Below, one piece after another: positions 1 to 8,900 of a DNA stretch of 20,006 bases (its first letter is position 1; each line of letters opens with the position of its first letter). This DNA comes from DASSUW01 sp035717845 (GTDB taxonomy: Bacteria > Actinomycetota > Thermoleophilia > Solirubrobacterales > Solirubrobacteraceae): positions 1-20,006 of the forward strand of contig DASTIC010000001.1 in NCBI GenBank assembly GCA_035717845.1, given 5' to 3'. The translations under genes were made by a program, and so were the position numbers. The notes below the pieces were generated by a model. That model saw only the letters and a list, made by a program, of their open reading frames with translations, was not told the origin of the DNA and ran no database searches.

Positions 1-1034
1 GGCGAGCGCTCGCGCTCGGCGATCAGGTCCAGCACCGCCTCCTCGAGCTCGCGCTGGTGGATCGCGAGCTGACCCGGGGCGGCGTCGGTGGCCTCGTCGA
101 GCACGCGGCGCGCGATGATCAGCCCTCCCTGGTACGTGTCGAAAACGCGGGGATCGATGTACGACGCCCGGCAGACGGCGGGCGTGTTGCCCAGGTAGCC
201 GGCGACCTCCGTGACGGCGCGCGAGATCGCGCGCTTGCGCCCGGTCTTGGTGCCCGCCACCTCGCCGGACACCGCGAGCGCGACGGCCGCCAGCAGCGTG
301 GCGTTCCAGGTGCGGAAGTCCTTCGCCGAGAAGTCGTCGCCCGTGGCCTCCTTGAGGTAGGCGTTGATGTCCTCGGAGCGGACGTCGCGCCAGCGCCGGC
401 CCTCTTTGAACGCCAGGAGCTCGCTGCCGCCGCCGCGGCGCCGCCGGAGCCGGCCCACGATCTCCGCCGCGACCGGATCGACGACCGCCTGGACGCGGCG
501 GACGCCGCTCTTGGCCGGGTAGTCGAACCCCATCTCCCCGTCGCGGCCGACGGTGACGTGCTCCTTGCGCATCGTGGCGAGGCCGTAGCTCTCGTTCTCG
601 GCGGTGTACTCCTCGGACCCGATGCGGAAGAAGCCGCGGTCGAGCAGCCGCACGGCGAGCGCCAGCACGCGCTCGCGCGTGAGCTCGTCGCCCTCGAGAT
701 CGGCGCTCACGCTGGCGCGCAGCGCGGGCAGCGCGCGGGCGAAGCGCGCCATGTCGTCGAACTTCTCCGCGTCGCGCCGCACGCGCCACTTCGGGTGGTA
801 CAGGTACTGCTTGCGGCCGGCGGCGTCCATGCCCGTCGCCTGGAGGTGGCCCATCGGGGAAGGGCAGATCCACACTTCCTCCCAGGCGGGCGGGATCCCC
901 AGCTCCCGGATCCGTACGAGGACCTCCTCCTCGGTGATCCGACGACCTTCGTCGTCGCGATATTCGAAGCCCTTGCCGCGGCGGCGGCGGGTGATCCCCG
1001 GACCGGAGCAGTCGGATCGGCGGAGGCGGGCCAT
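1..1034 (-). CDS. DNA topoisomerase IB (C-terminus cut by window edge)
   Basis: This is a type IB (poxvirus/Deinococcus-like) topoisomerase, which relaxes supercoils through a transient 3'-phosphotyrosine link. The frame is open from the ATG at 1034 to the window edge, giving about 344 residues, near the usual full length, so only a short tail is missing. The catalytic set is visible: Arg137 in RIGSEEY, Lys175 in YPAKSG, Arg241 in KDFRTW, Asn283 in LGNTP and the nucleophile Tyr292 in RASYIDP. Asn replaces the His of the poxvirus enzyme, as I recall for the Deinococcus enzyme. RKQYLYHPKW near residues 76-85 is a family signature. The start is 49 bp from the divergent antagonist gene at 1084. 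Family assignment is firm; the physiological role in bacteria is poorly known. Confidence 0.93.
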   Translation of the reverse strand, partial: MARLRRSDCSGPGITRRRRGKGFEYRDDEGRRITEEEVLVRIRELGIPPAWEEVWICPSPMGHLQATGMDAAGRKQYLYHPKWRVRRDAEKFDDMARFARALPALRASVSADLEGDELTRERVLALAVRLLDRGFFRIGSEEYTAENESYGLATMRKEHVTVGRDGEMGFDYPAKSGVRRVQAVVDPVAAEIVGRLRRRRGGGSELLAFKEGRRWRDVRSEDINAYLKEATGDDFSAKDFRTWNATLLAAVALAVSGEVAGTKTGRKRAISRAVTEVAGYLGNTPAVCRASYIDPRVFDTYQGGLIIARRVLDEATDAAPGQLAIHQRELEEAVLDLIAERERS

Positions 1035-1065
1035 GACCCTGGAGTCTTCCCGGGGCCGCGGGGTT

Positions 1066-1071
1066 TAGGCT
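1066..1071 (+). promoter_or_regulatory. possible -10 box for a near-leaderless transcript
   Basis: TAGGCT fits the TANNNT type of -10 box common in actinobacteria and ends 12 bp before the ATG at 1084. No Shine-Dalgarno sequence is visible before that ATG, so a transcript with a leader of only a few bases is plausible. There is no clear -35. The surrounding bases resemble the region in front of the second antagonist gene near 18792. This is inference from pattern only. Confidence 0.3.
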
Positions 1072-1083
1072 TCCGGTTCGCCG

Positions 1084-1419
1084 ATGGCCAACCTCCAGTT
1101 CGAGACGACGCGCAATGGCAAGGTCGCCGTCATCGCGCCGACAGGTGAGCTGGACATCTCCGGGGCCGCGCTGCTCCAGGCCGAGATCGACCGCGTGGTC
1201 GAGGAGCACGATGTCGGCGGCATGGTGCTCGACCTGCGCGGCCTGGAGTTCATGGACTCGAGCGGGCTGCGGCTCGTGGTGCTCGCGGACATGCAGGCGC
1301 GCGAGGCGGGGCGGCGGTTCGCGCTCGTGCGCGGCGACGAGACGGTGCACCGCGTGTTCGAGATCACGCGCATGAGCGAGCGGCTGGACTTCGTCGACGA
1401 CCCCGAGGAGCTCGCGTGA
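1084..1419 (+). CDS. STAS-domain anti-sigma factor antagonist (SpoIIAA/RsbV-like)
   Basis: A 111-residue single-domain STAS protein. In this family the unphosphorylated antagonist binds the partner anti-sigma kinase and frees a sigma factor; phosphorylation of a conserved serine switches it off. The sequence shows GELDISGAA at residues 21-29 and the phosphosite motif FMDSSGL, with Ser59 aligning with Ser58 of Bacillus SpoIIAA. The length is typical. Its TGA stop overlaps the GTG start of the next gene (GTGA), so the two are very likely translated together as an antagonist/kinase pair. No Shine-Dalgarno sequence precedes the ATG. The sigma factor it controls cannot be told from sequence. Confidence 0.9.
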   Translation: MANLQFETTRNGKVAVIAPTGELDISGAALLQAEIDRVVEEHDVGGMVLDLRGLEFMDSSGLRLVVLADMQAREAGRRFALVRGDETVHRVFEITRMSERLDFVDDPEELA

Positions 1420-1805
1420 GGGTCGAGCGCCGGCTTCCCGCCACGCCCGAGGCCGCGTCGGTCGCGCGGCACGCGCTCGACGACCTCGGGGACGCGGTCT
1501 CCGACGCACGGCTGCGCGACCTGCGGCTGCTGGTCTCCGAGGTCGTGACCAACGCCGTGCGCCACGCGAACCTGGCGTCCGGCGACGCGATCGAGCTGGT
1601 GGTCGAGCTCAACCGGCGCACGCTGCGTGTCGAGGTCCACGACCCCGGCGGCGGGTTCGTGCCGACCGCGCCGGCGCCCGACCCGACGCGTCCGTCGGGC
1701 TGGGGCCTGTACCTGGTCGCCGAGCTGGCCGACCGCTGGGGCGTCGACTCCGACGAGACGACGCTCGTGTGGTTCGAGTTCGACCGCTCGGCCGCGGCGG
1801 CCTGA
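1416..1805 (+). CDS. Anti-sigma regulatory factor, HATPase_c kinase (RsbW/SpoIIAB-like)
   Basis: A 129-residue GHKL-type ATPase domain and nothing else, as in the RsbW/SpoIIAB family of serine kinases that sequester sigma factors and phosphorylate their antagonist. The N box is LVSEVVTNAVRHA (Glu42, Asn46), the G1 box is HDPGGGF (residues 75-81), and the G2-like segment is GWGLYLVAELADRWGV (95-110). The GTG start overlaps the stop of the antagonist gene by 4 bp. Its own stop lies one base from the stop of the convergent xylA, so no terminator fits between them. Some single-domain members of this group act on other targets, so the kinase role is inferred from the family and the pairing. Confidence 0.88.
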   Translation: MRVERRLPATPEAASVARHALDDLGDAVSDARLRDLRLLVSEVVTNAVRHANLASGDAIELVVELNRRTLRVEVHDPGGGFVPTAPAPDPTRPSGWGLYLVAELADRWGVDSDETTLVWFEFDRSAAAA

Positions 1806-1806
1806 G

Positions 1807-2940
1807 CTAGCGCCGACCCAGCAGGACGTCGACCACCAGCTGGTCGAGCCGCTCGTTGAAGTAGCCGCGCTTGGCCAGCTCGTCGAGCGCGTCCACCTCG
1901 CCCTTGAGCACGTCGGGCTCGTCGCCGTCGACCGTCGCGGCGGCCAGCTCGGGCGTCGAGGCCGCCTCGAGCGCCTCCTTGACCTCGGGCAGCGCGTCGA
2001 ACCGCTCCGCCGCCTCGGCCAGCGCCCGGTACGTGCGCATGCAGCCCTCCGCGAAGTCCCATACGCCGGCGGCGTCCTCGTTGCGGAAGGCGTGCGCGTC
2101 GAAGTGCCGAGGCCCGTCGTAGCCGGCGCGCTCGAGCAGGCGCACGACGAGGAACGCCTCCTTGAGGTCCTCGGCGCCGAAGCGGAAGTCCTGGTCGTAG
2201 CGCCCGACGTCCTGGCCATTGAGGTCGATGTGGAAGAGCTTCCCGGCCCACAGCGCCTGCCCGATGGCGTGGTGGAACGAGAGGCCGGCCATCGTCTCGT
2301 GGGCCACCTCGGGATTGACGCCGACCAGCTCGGGGCGGTCCAGCGTGGAGATGAAGTGCAGCGCGTGGCCGACGGTGGGCAGGAAGATGTCACCGCGCGG
2401 CTCGTTCGGCTTGGGCTCGAGGGCGAACCGCAGCCCGTAGCCCTGGGCCTCCGAGTAGTCGACGAGCACGTTGACCGCCTCGCGATAGCGCTCCAGCGCG
2501 TCCCGCGGGTCCTTGGCGATGCCCGCCTCGGTTCCCTCCCGGCCGCCCCAGAACACGTAGACCTCGGCACCGAGCTCGGCCCCGAGGTCGATCGCGCGCA
2601 TCGCCTTGCCGACCGCCGCCCGCCGCACCCGCCGGTCGTTGGAGACGAACGCGCCGTCCTTGAACGCCGGATGGCCGAAGAGGTTGGTCGTCGCCATGCC
2701 GACGCCCATCCCGGTCTCCTCCAGCGCCGCCTTGAAGCGCGCGACGATCCGGTCGTGCTCGGCGGCGCTCGACCCCCAGGGCACGAGGTCCTCGTCGTGC
2801 AGGCTGACCCCCCACGCCCCGCGGTCGGCCAGCTGCCTGACCGAGTCGACGGGGTCTACGGGCTCGCGGGTCGGGCCGCCGAACGGGTCACGGCCAGGGT
2901 TGCCGACCGTCCACAGGCCGAACGTGAAGCGTGGTTCCAT
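1807..2940 (-). CDS. xylA: Xylose isomerase
   Basis: A 377-residue class I (short, actinobacterial/Thermus-type) D-xylose isomerase, which interconverts D-xylose and D-xylulose and also D-glucose and D-fructose with divalent metals. Active-site and metal residues are in place: His48 and Asp51 (SLHDEDLVPWG), Trp131 (VFWGGREG), Glu175 and Lys177 (ALEPKPNEPRGD), Glu211 and His214 (NPEVAHE), Asp239 (HIDLNGQ) and Asp281 (RHFDAH). The ATG lies only 10 bp after the stop of the giant secreted sugar-related protein, on the same strand. There is no good Shine-Dalgarno site (a GAGG lies about 17 bases upstream), so it may be read through from that gene. No xylulokinase or XylR regulator gene is nearby. 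The 3' end abuts the convergent anti-sigma gene. Confidence 0.96.
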   Translation of the reverse strand: MEPRFTFGLWTVGNPGRDPFGGPTREPVDPVDSVRQLADRGAWGVSLHDEDLVPWGSSAAEHDRIVARFKAALEETGMGVGMATTNLFGHPAFKDGAFVSNDRRVRRAAVGKAMRAIDLGAELGAEVYVFWGGREGTEAGIAKDPRDALERYREAVNVLVDYSEAQGYGLRFALEPKPNEPRGDIFLPTVGHALHFISTLDRPELVGVNPEVAHETMAGLSFHHAIGQALWAGKLFHIDLNGQDVGRYDQDFRFGAEDLKEAFLVVRLLERAGYDGPRHFDAHAFRNEDAAGVWDFAEGCMRTYRALAEAAERFDALPEVKEALEAASTPELAAATVDGDEPDVLKGEVDALDELAKRGYFNERLDQLVVDVLLGRR

Positions 2941-2950
2941 GGCCGCGACG

Positions 2951-5900
2951 CTATCGCCTCGTCACCGTCACCTGCACCGTGTCGGTCGCCGTCGCGCCGT
3001 CGGCATCGGTCACCGTCACCGTGGCGGTGTAGATGCCGGCCCTCGTGTACCGGTGCGTGGCGGTCCGCGAGGTGCCCGGCTTCGTCGGCTTGCCCTCCCC
3101 GAAGTCGAAGCGGTAGCTCAGCGCGTCGCCGTCCGGATCCGAGGCCGTCGCCGTGAACGTCACGTTCAGCGGCGCGGTGCCGGATGTCGGTGTGGCCTGG
3201 AGGTCGACGGTCGGCGCCCGGTTGCCGGCGGTCACCACCACCGTGTCGGTAGCGGTGGCGCCGCGCGAGTCGGTCACCGTGACCGTCGCCGTATAGGTCC
3301 CCGCCGCAGCGTACGTGTGGCTCGGGTTCTGCAGGAACGAGCGCGCGCCGTCGCCGAAGTCCCAGGCGTAGCTGAGCGGGTCGCCGTCGGGATCGGACCC
3401 GGCCGCGGAGAACTGCACCGTCAGGGGCGGCTTGCCGGCGACCGGGTCGCCGGCCGCCTCGACCGTCGGCGGCTGGTTGGCCGGCGGATCCTTGACGATG
3501 ATCTCGACCGCGGCGGTGCCGGTGGCGCCCTGCGGATCCCTCACCGTGACCGTGGCCATGTAGGTGCCCGGCTCGAGGAATGTGTGGTCCGGGTTCTGGC
3601 GCAGAGACGTCGTGCCGTCACCGAAGTCCCACGAGTAGGCGAGCGGGTCGCCGTCCGCGTCGGAGCCGTTGGCCGAGAACGCCACCGTCAGCGGCGCGGT
3701 GCCGGTGCGCGGGTCGCCGGCGGCCGTGACCGTCGGCGCGGCGTTGCCGGGCTCCGGGACGCCGCACTCGTCCGAGCCCGTCGCCCCGGCGCTGATCTCG
3801 ATGCCGCCGAGGATGTGGAGCAGGTAGTTCTCCTCGGAGAACGACGCCGCCGTGTGGCCGAGGCCCGTGTACCACGAGCGGCCGCCGTCGTAGCGCTGGC
3901 ACCACGAGATCGGATGGTCGTCGGCCACCGGATCGTTGCCGTCGCCCTCCTCGTACGTGGCCTCGTCCATCGTGAGGAGCACGTGCACGCCGCCGTTGCG
4001 CGGGCTGTAGTCGCCGTCCGGGACCTCCGGGTCCTGGTAGTCGGGCGAGCGGTAGTTGTACCACTCGTCCACGCGGTCCCAGCGGGCGGGCAGGTGCGCC
4101 GTCGCGTGGTCCGTTCGGTCCTCCACGTCGATCGACGCGGACGGGGTGCCGGGCGGGTGGCTCAGGAAGTAGCCGCCCACGAGGTGGCCGTACCAGTTCC
4201 AGTCGTACTCGGTGTCGGCCGCGGCGTGGATGCCGGTGTAGCCGCCACCCGCCTGGATGTAGCGCTCGAACGCACGCTGCTGCGTGGTGTTCAGCGGGTC
4301 GCCGGTCGTCGACAGGAAGACCACGGTGTCGTAGTTCGTGAGCACCGTGTCGCGGAACGCTGTGGCGTCCTCGGTGTGGTCGACCTGGAATCCGTGCTCG
4401 TTGCCCAGCGCCTCGATCGCCGCGTGCCCCTCGTCGATCGAGTCGTGCCGGAACCCGGTCGTCTTCGAGAACACGAGCACCCGGAAGCGCGCCTCCGGGT
4501 CGGCGTCGTCGAGGACCTGGACGCGGATCGTGCGCGTGGCGGTCAGCTCGCCGTCGGACACCGTGAGCACCGCGTCGTACTCGCCGGGCTCCTCGTACGT
4601 GTGCGACGGGTTCTGCTCGGTCGACGCGGGCGAGCCGTCGCCGAAGTCCCAGCTGTAGGTGACCTCGTCCCCAGCGTCGGGGTCGGACGCCGCGGCCGTG
4701 AAGTTGACCGCCAGCGGCCCGTAGCCGACGGTCGGGCTCGCCGCCGCGGAGTCGATCACCGGCCGGCGGTTCTCCGGCTCGGGCTCCTCGCAGCCACGGG
4801 CGCCGTCCACCTCGAAGTAGTCGAAGCGGGCGGTGCCGCCGCCGCTGTTCACGCCGAGCGTGAAGAGCCCGAAGGACGGCGTGGTCATGGCGTTGGGCAC
4901 CGTGCCCACCGTCGTCCACGCCTCGCCGTCGAACGAGTACTCGCCCGTGTAGTTGGTGCCCGCCTTGGTCAGGCGCAGCCACACGGTGCCGTTGTTGGCC
5001 GGCAGCGGCGTGAGCTGCGGCTGCGGATCCTGGATCGCCGTCGCGACCTCGGAGCGCAGCTCGAGCCGGTTGATCGCCGTCTGGCCGTCGTCGGAGATGA
5101 CGTCCCACTTGACGTAGTTGTCGTCGTCCTTGTAGGCCAGCAGGCCGGCCTGCTCGTAGCCGCCGCTCAGCGTCGAGGCGTCGACCTTGGTCTCGATCAC
5201 CCAGTCGGCCCCGGCGTGGTCAGCGGTCTGGAGGAAGAACGGGCCCGCGGTCGGCGAGTTGCCGGCCGTGTAGATGTCCCCGTTCTTCGTGGTGACGTTC
5301 AGCGCGCCGCCCGACACGTTGTACGCCGTGGCGTCGTCGCGGACGATGTGGTTGAACTTCGCCGTGTCCAGGCTCGTGCCGTCGAACTCGTCGCCGGCGC
5401 CCTCGACGCACTCGCACGGCCCGCCGGAGTCCTGCCCGTCGAGCGTGAAGTAGTCGAAGGCGACCGTGTCGCCCTGGCCCTCGGCCTGCGGCCCGAAGGC
5501 GAACACGCCGAAGTCGGGCGAGGCCATCGCGTTGGTCACGGTGCCGGCGTCCTGCCACGTCTGGCCGTCGCGCGAGTACTCGCCCTTGTAGGACGAGCCC
5601 GTCTTGGTCAGGCGCAGCCAGAACTCCGTGCCGCTCCCCTCGGCGACCTGCGGGTCGCTGGCCGGCCCGGTCGGGGTCCCGTTGACCTCCGTCCGCAGCT
5701 CGATGCGGTTGATCCGCGTGTTGCCGGCGTCCGAGATCGGGTCCAGCTTGACGTAGTTGTCGTCGTCGCCGTAGGCCAGCAGGCCGCCCTGCCCGTAGCC
5801 GCCGTTGACCCGCGAGTCGATCTTCGTCTCGATCACCCAGTCCGTGCCGGCGTGGTCCGCCGACTGGAGGATGAAGTTCTTCGGGTCGCTGTTCGGGCTC

Positions 5901-8900
5901 GAGTAGATGTCGCCCGGCTGCGTGGTGATGGTGAGGTTGCCGCCCGAGACGCTGTACCCCGTCGTGTCCTCGCGGACGATCGCGTTCCAGCGCGACTTGT
6001 CGAGGCTGGAGCCGTCGAACTGATCGTCGCGGCTCGGGCCGGTCGGAGTACCGCCGTCACCGGTCGTGAGCGTGAACGAGTCGAACGCGGCCACGGGGTC
6101 GCCGGTGCCGTCGTTGCTGAATGCGAACATGCCGAGCCTCGCGTTCGCCGGCAGCGGCGCCGGGCGCCCGACCGGCGTCCACGCCGAGCCGTCCCGCGAG
6201 TACGAGCCGGTGATGTTCGTCCCGTCGGACACGATGCGGACGTAGAAGTCGTCCGGGAAGTCCGCGGGCAGGTTGGTCTGCTCGGAGTCGGCCGCCTCGT
6301 TGCGCGGCGTGCCGGCGTTCTCGTAGATGAACTCGAACTTCTCGGCGCCCTCCGCCGTGTGGGCGATGCGCCCGAACTTCGTGAAGTTCGAGTCGTCGCC
6401 GTACACGATCATCCCAGCCTGGTGGTACTGGGCCGAGCCGTTGAACCGCATCTTCGCGGTCGCCTGCCACGGCCCCGTTGGGGCGCCGCGCAGCACGATG
6501 TTCTTGGCGTCGTTGCGCCCGCCGTAGAGGTCGCCGGCCTGGGCCGGGATGTTCAGCGTGCCGCCGCCGACGGTCAGGTTCTGATCCTGGCGGACGACCT
6601 CCCAGGCCGAGCCGAGGCTCGTGCCGTCGAAGTTGTCCGTGACGGTCGTACCGCCACCGCCGCCACCACCGCCGCCGGTCGGCTCGTCCGGGTTGAAGCG
6701 GATCCAGTCGAAGTGCGACATCGGCCGGTTCGGCGCCTGGTCGGACAGCGCCGCCGGGCCGATCTGGGCCGGCGCCTCGCTGAACGCGCTCATCGGCGCG
6801 GTCCGGCCGACCGGCAGGAACGTGTCGCCGTCGAAGGAGTAGAACGCCCGCAGCGTCGTCCCGTCCGAGACGAGCCGGACGTAGTACTCCAGCGGCGACG
6901 TCGCGGGAATGCCGCCGAGCTTGTCGGCGCCCTCGTTCCGCGGGTTCCCGTTGTCCTCGAAGATGAACTCGAAGTCCCGGTTGCCGCCCGCCGAGATCAT
7001 GTGCACCGACGCCCAGTTGTCGTCGTTGCTCCACACGCGCAGGCCGGCCTGCTGGTAGTTCTGGTTGAGCTCGTCGACCGCGACCTTGGCCGTGACCTCC
7101 CAGGCCCCCGCGGGGAGCTCCTGGACGATCAGGTTCTCGGCCGTCGTCCCGGCTCCGTACATCGAGCCGTTGGCGATCGGCAGGTTCAGCTGCCCGTTGG
7201 ACACGTTGAAGGGGTTCTCGGCGTCCGGCCGCAACACCGTCCACCGGTCCTCGTTCAGCGCGCTGCCCTCGAACTCGTCCGAGCGCAGGCCGTCCTGCGG
7301 GCACTGGCCGGCGCTGGTGACCGTCACCTGGACGGTCGCCGTCGAGCTGGCGCCCTGCGGATCGGTGGCCGTGAAGCGCGCCGTGTAGGTCCCGGCCCGC
7401 TGGTAGGTGTACGTCGGGTCCTGCTCGGTCGACGTGTCGTCGGTGGTGCCGGACACGCCGAAGTCCCAGCGGTAGGTCAGGTTCTGCGAGTCGGCGTCCG
7501 TCGCCGTGCCGTCGAACGTGACCGCGAGCGGCGCCGTGCCGGCGTTGGGCGACGCCGTCGCGGAGACCTCGGGCGGCTCGCTGACCGCCGCGCCCTTGCC
7601 GACCGCGCGGAACCAGTTGAGGTTGAACAGCCCGCCCGTCGAGGTCGGATGCGTGAACACGAAGAACAGCTCGTGCGTGCCCGCCGGCGGCTGAGCGATC
7701 GGCATCGCGATCGTCGTCCAGTTCTGCCAGCCGCCCGTGTTCGTGATCGTCGGGCTCGTGCCGACGAGCTCGCCGGTGGGCGAGTCGAGGCGCACCTCGA
7801 TGTTGCCGCCGTCGCCGCCTGACGCGACGCGGAAGCGCAGCTCGCGGACGTCCTTGAGGTTCGTCGGGGCGTACGACACGTAGTCGCCGCTCTCGATGAA
7901 GCCGATGTTCTGGCCGCCGCCGGTGTCCGACGTCGTCTCCTTCTGCACGCCGGGGTCGCCCGTCGACGTGCTGCCCGCGACGCGGCCCGAGCGCTCGTAG
8001 AACTCGGCCTGCTTGGTCTTCGGCTGGAGAACGGCCTCGTCGCGCCCGGTCAGGGCGCCGGCGCCGCCGCTGCCGCCGTCGGTGTACGTCACGACCAGCG
8101 ACGTGAAGATGTTCGCGTTCGCGCCGTGCCCGCCGTCGGTCTCGGTCTGGAACGTGCCCGAGCAGCCGGTCTGCTGGCCGAGCCCGTGCGCGTGGTCGTC
8201 GTGGCCGAGCTGGATGTTCAGCGTGACCCGGTTGCAGTCGATCGTGCCGTCCTCGGGGTCGGTGACCCGGACCTCGTAGGGGACGGTCTCGCCGAAGTCG
8301 GCGAACTGGCCGTCCTCGGGGATCACGAGCTCGACCGTCGGGCGCGTGTTGCCCGCGACGACCTGGACCGTGTCGGTCCCGGTCTGGCCGGCCTCGTCGG
8401 TGACGGTCAGCACGACGTTGTACGTGCCGGCCGTGGAGTAGCGGTGTTGCGGGTTGGCCTCGGTCGACGTCGTGCCGTCGCCGAAGTTCCAGCTGTAGGT
8501 GACGGCCGTGCCGTCGGGATCATGTGATCCCGTGCTCGAGAACTGCACGTCGAGCGGGGTCGGCCCCGAGTCCGGCGTGGCCGTCGCCGTCGCCACCGGC
8601 CGGCGCGCGCCGACCACGTAGTCGATCCGGTAGATCCCCGAGTCGAGGTTGTTGCCGCCGAAGCCGGTGCCCCAGTCGATCATGTAGAGCGACCCGTCGG
8701 GCCCGAACTCGATGTCCATGGGGCGCTTGAAGGTGTCCATCCAGGGGGCGAAGGAGACCTCTGAGATCTCGTCGCCGGCGAGCGAGAAGGTCTTGAGCCA
8801 CCCGTTGTTCCATTCGCCGTTGAACCACAGCCCGTCGTAGAAGGCCGGGAACTTGGTCTCGGAGTCGAGGTTCGGGTCGAAGCTGTAGCGCGGGCCGCCG

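Noticed and set aside
57..1148. A 363-codon open frame on the plus strand over the topoisomerase gene
   Set aside because: The minus strand encodes topoisomerase IB with all catalytic residues in place; the plus frame is its shadow.
6640..6680. GCC/ACC-rich trinucleotide tract
   Set aside because: Encodes the poly-Gly linker between two ConA-like domains; not a separate repeat element.
2606..7822. A 1738-codon open frame on the plus strand, antisense to the giant gene
   Set aside because: Its translation is low-complexity Arg/Val/Ala/Gly sequence with no domain, as expected from the complementary frame of GC-rich codons. The minus-strand protein has clear domains throughout.
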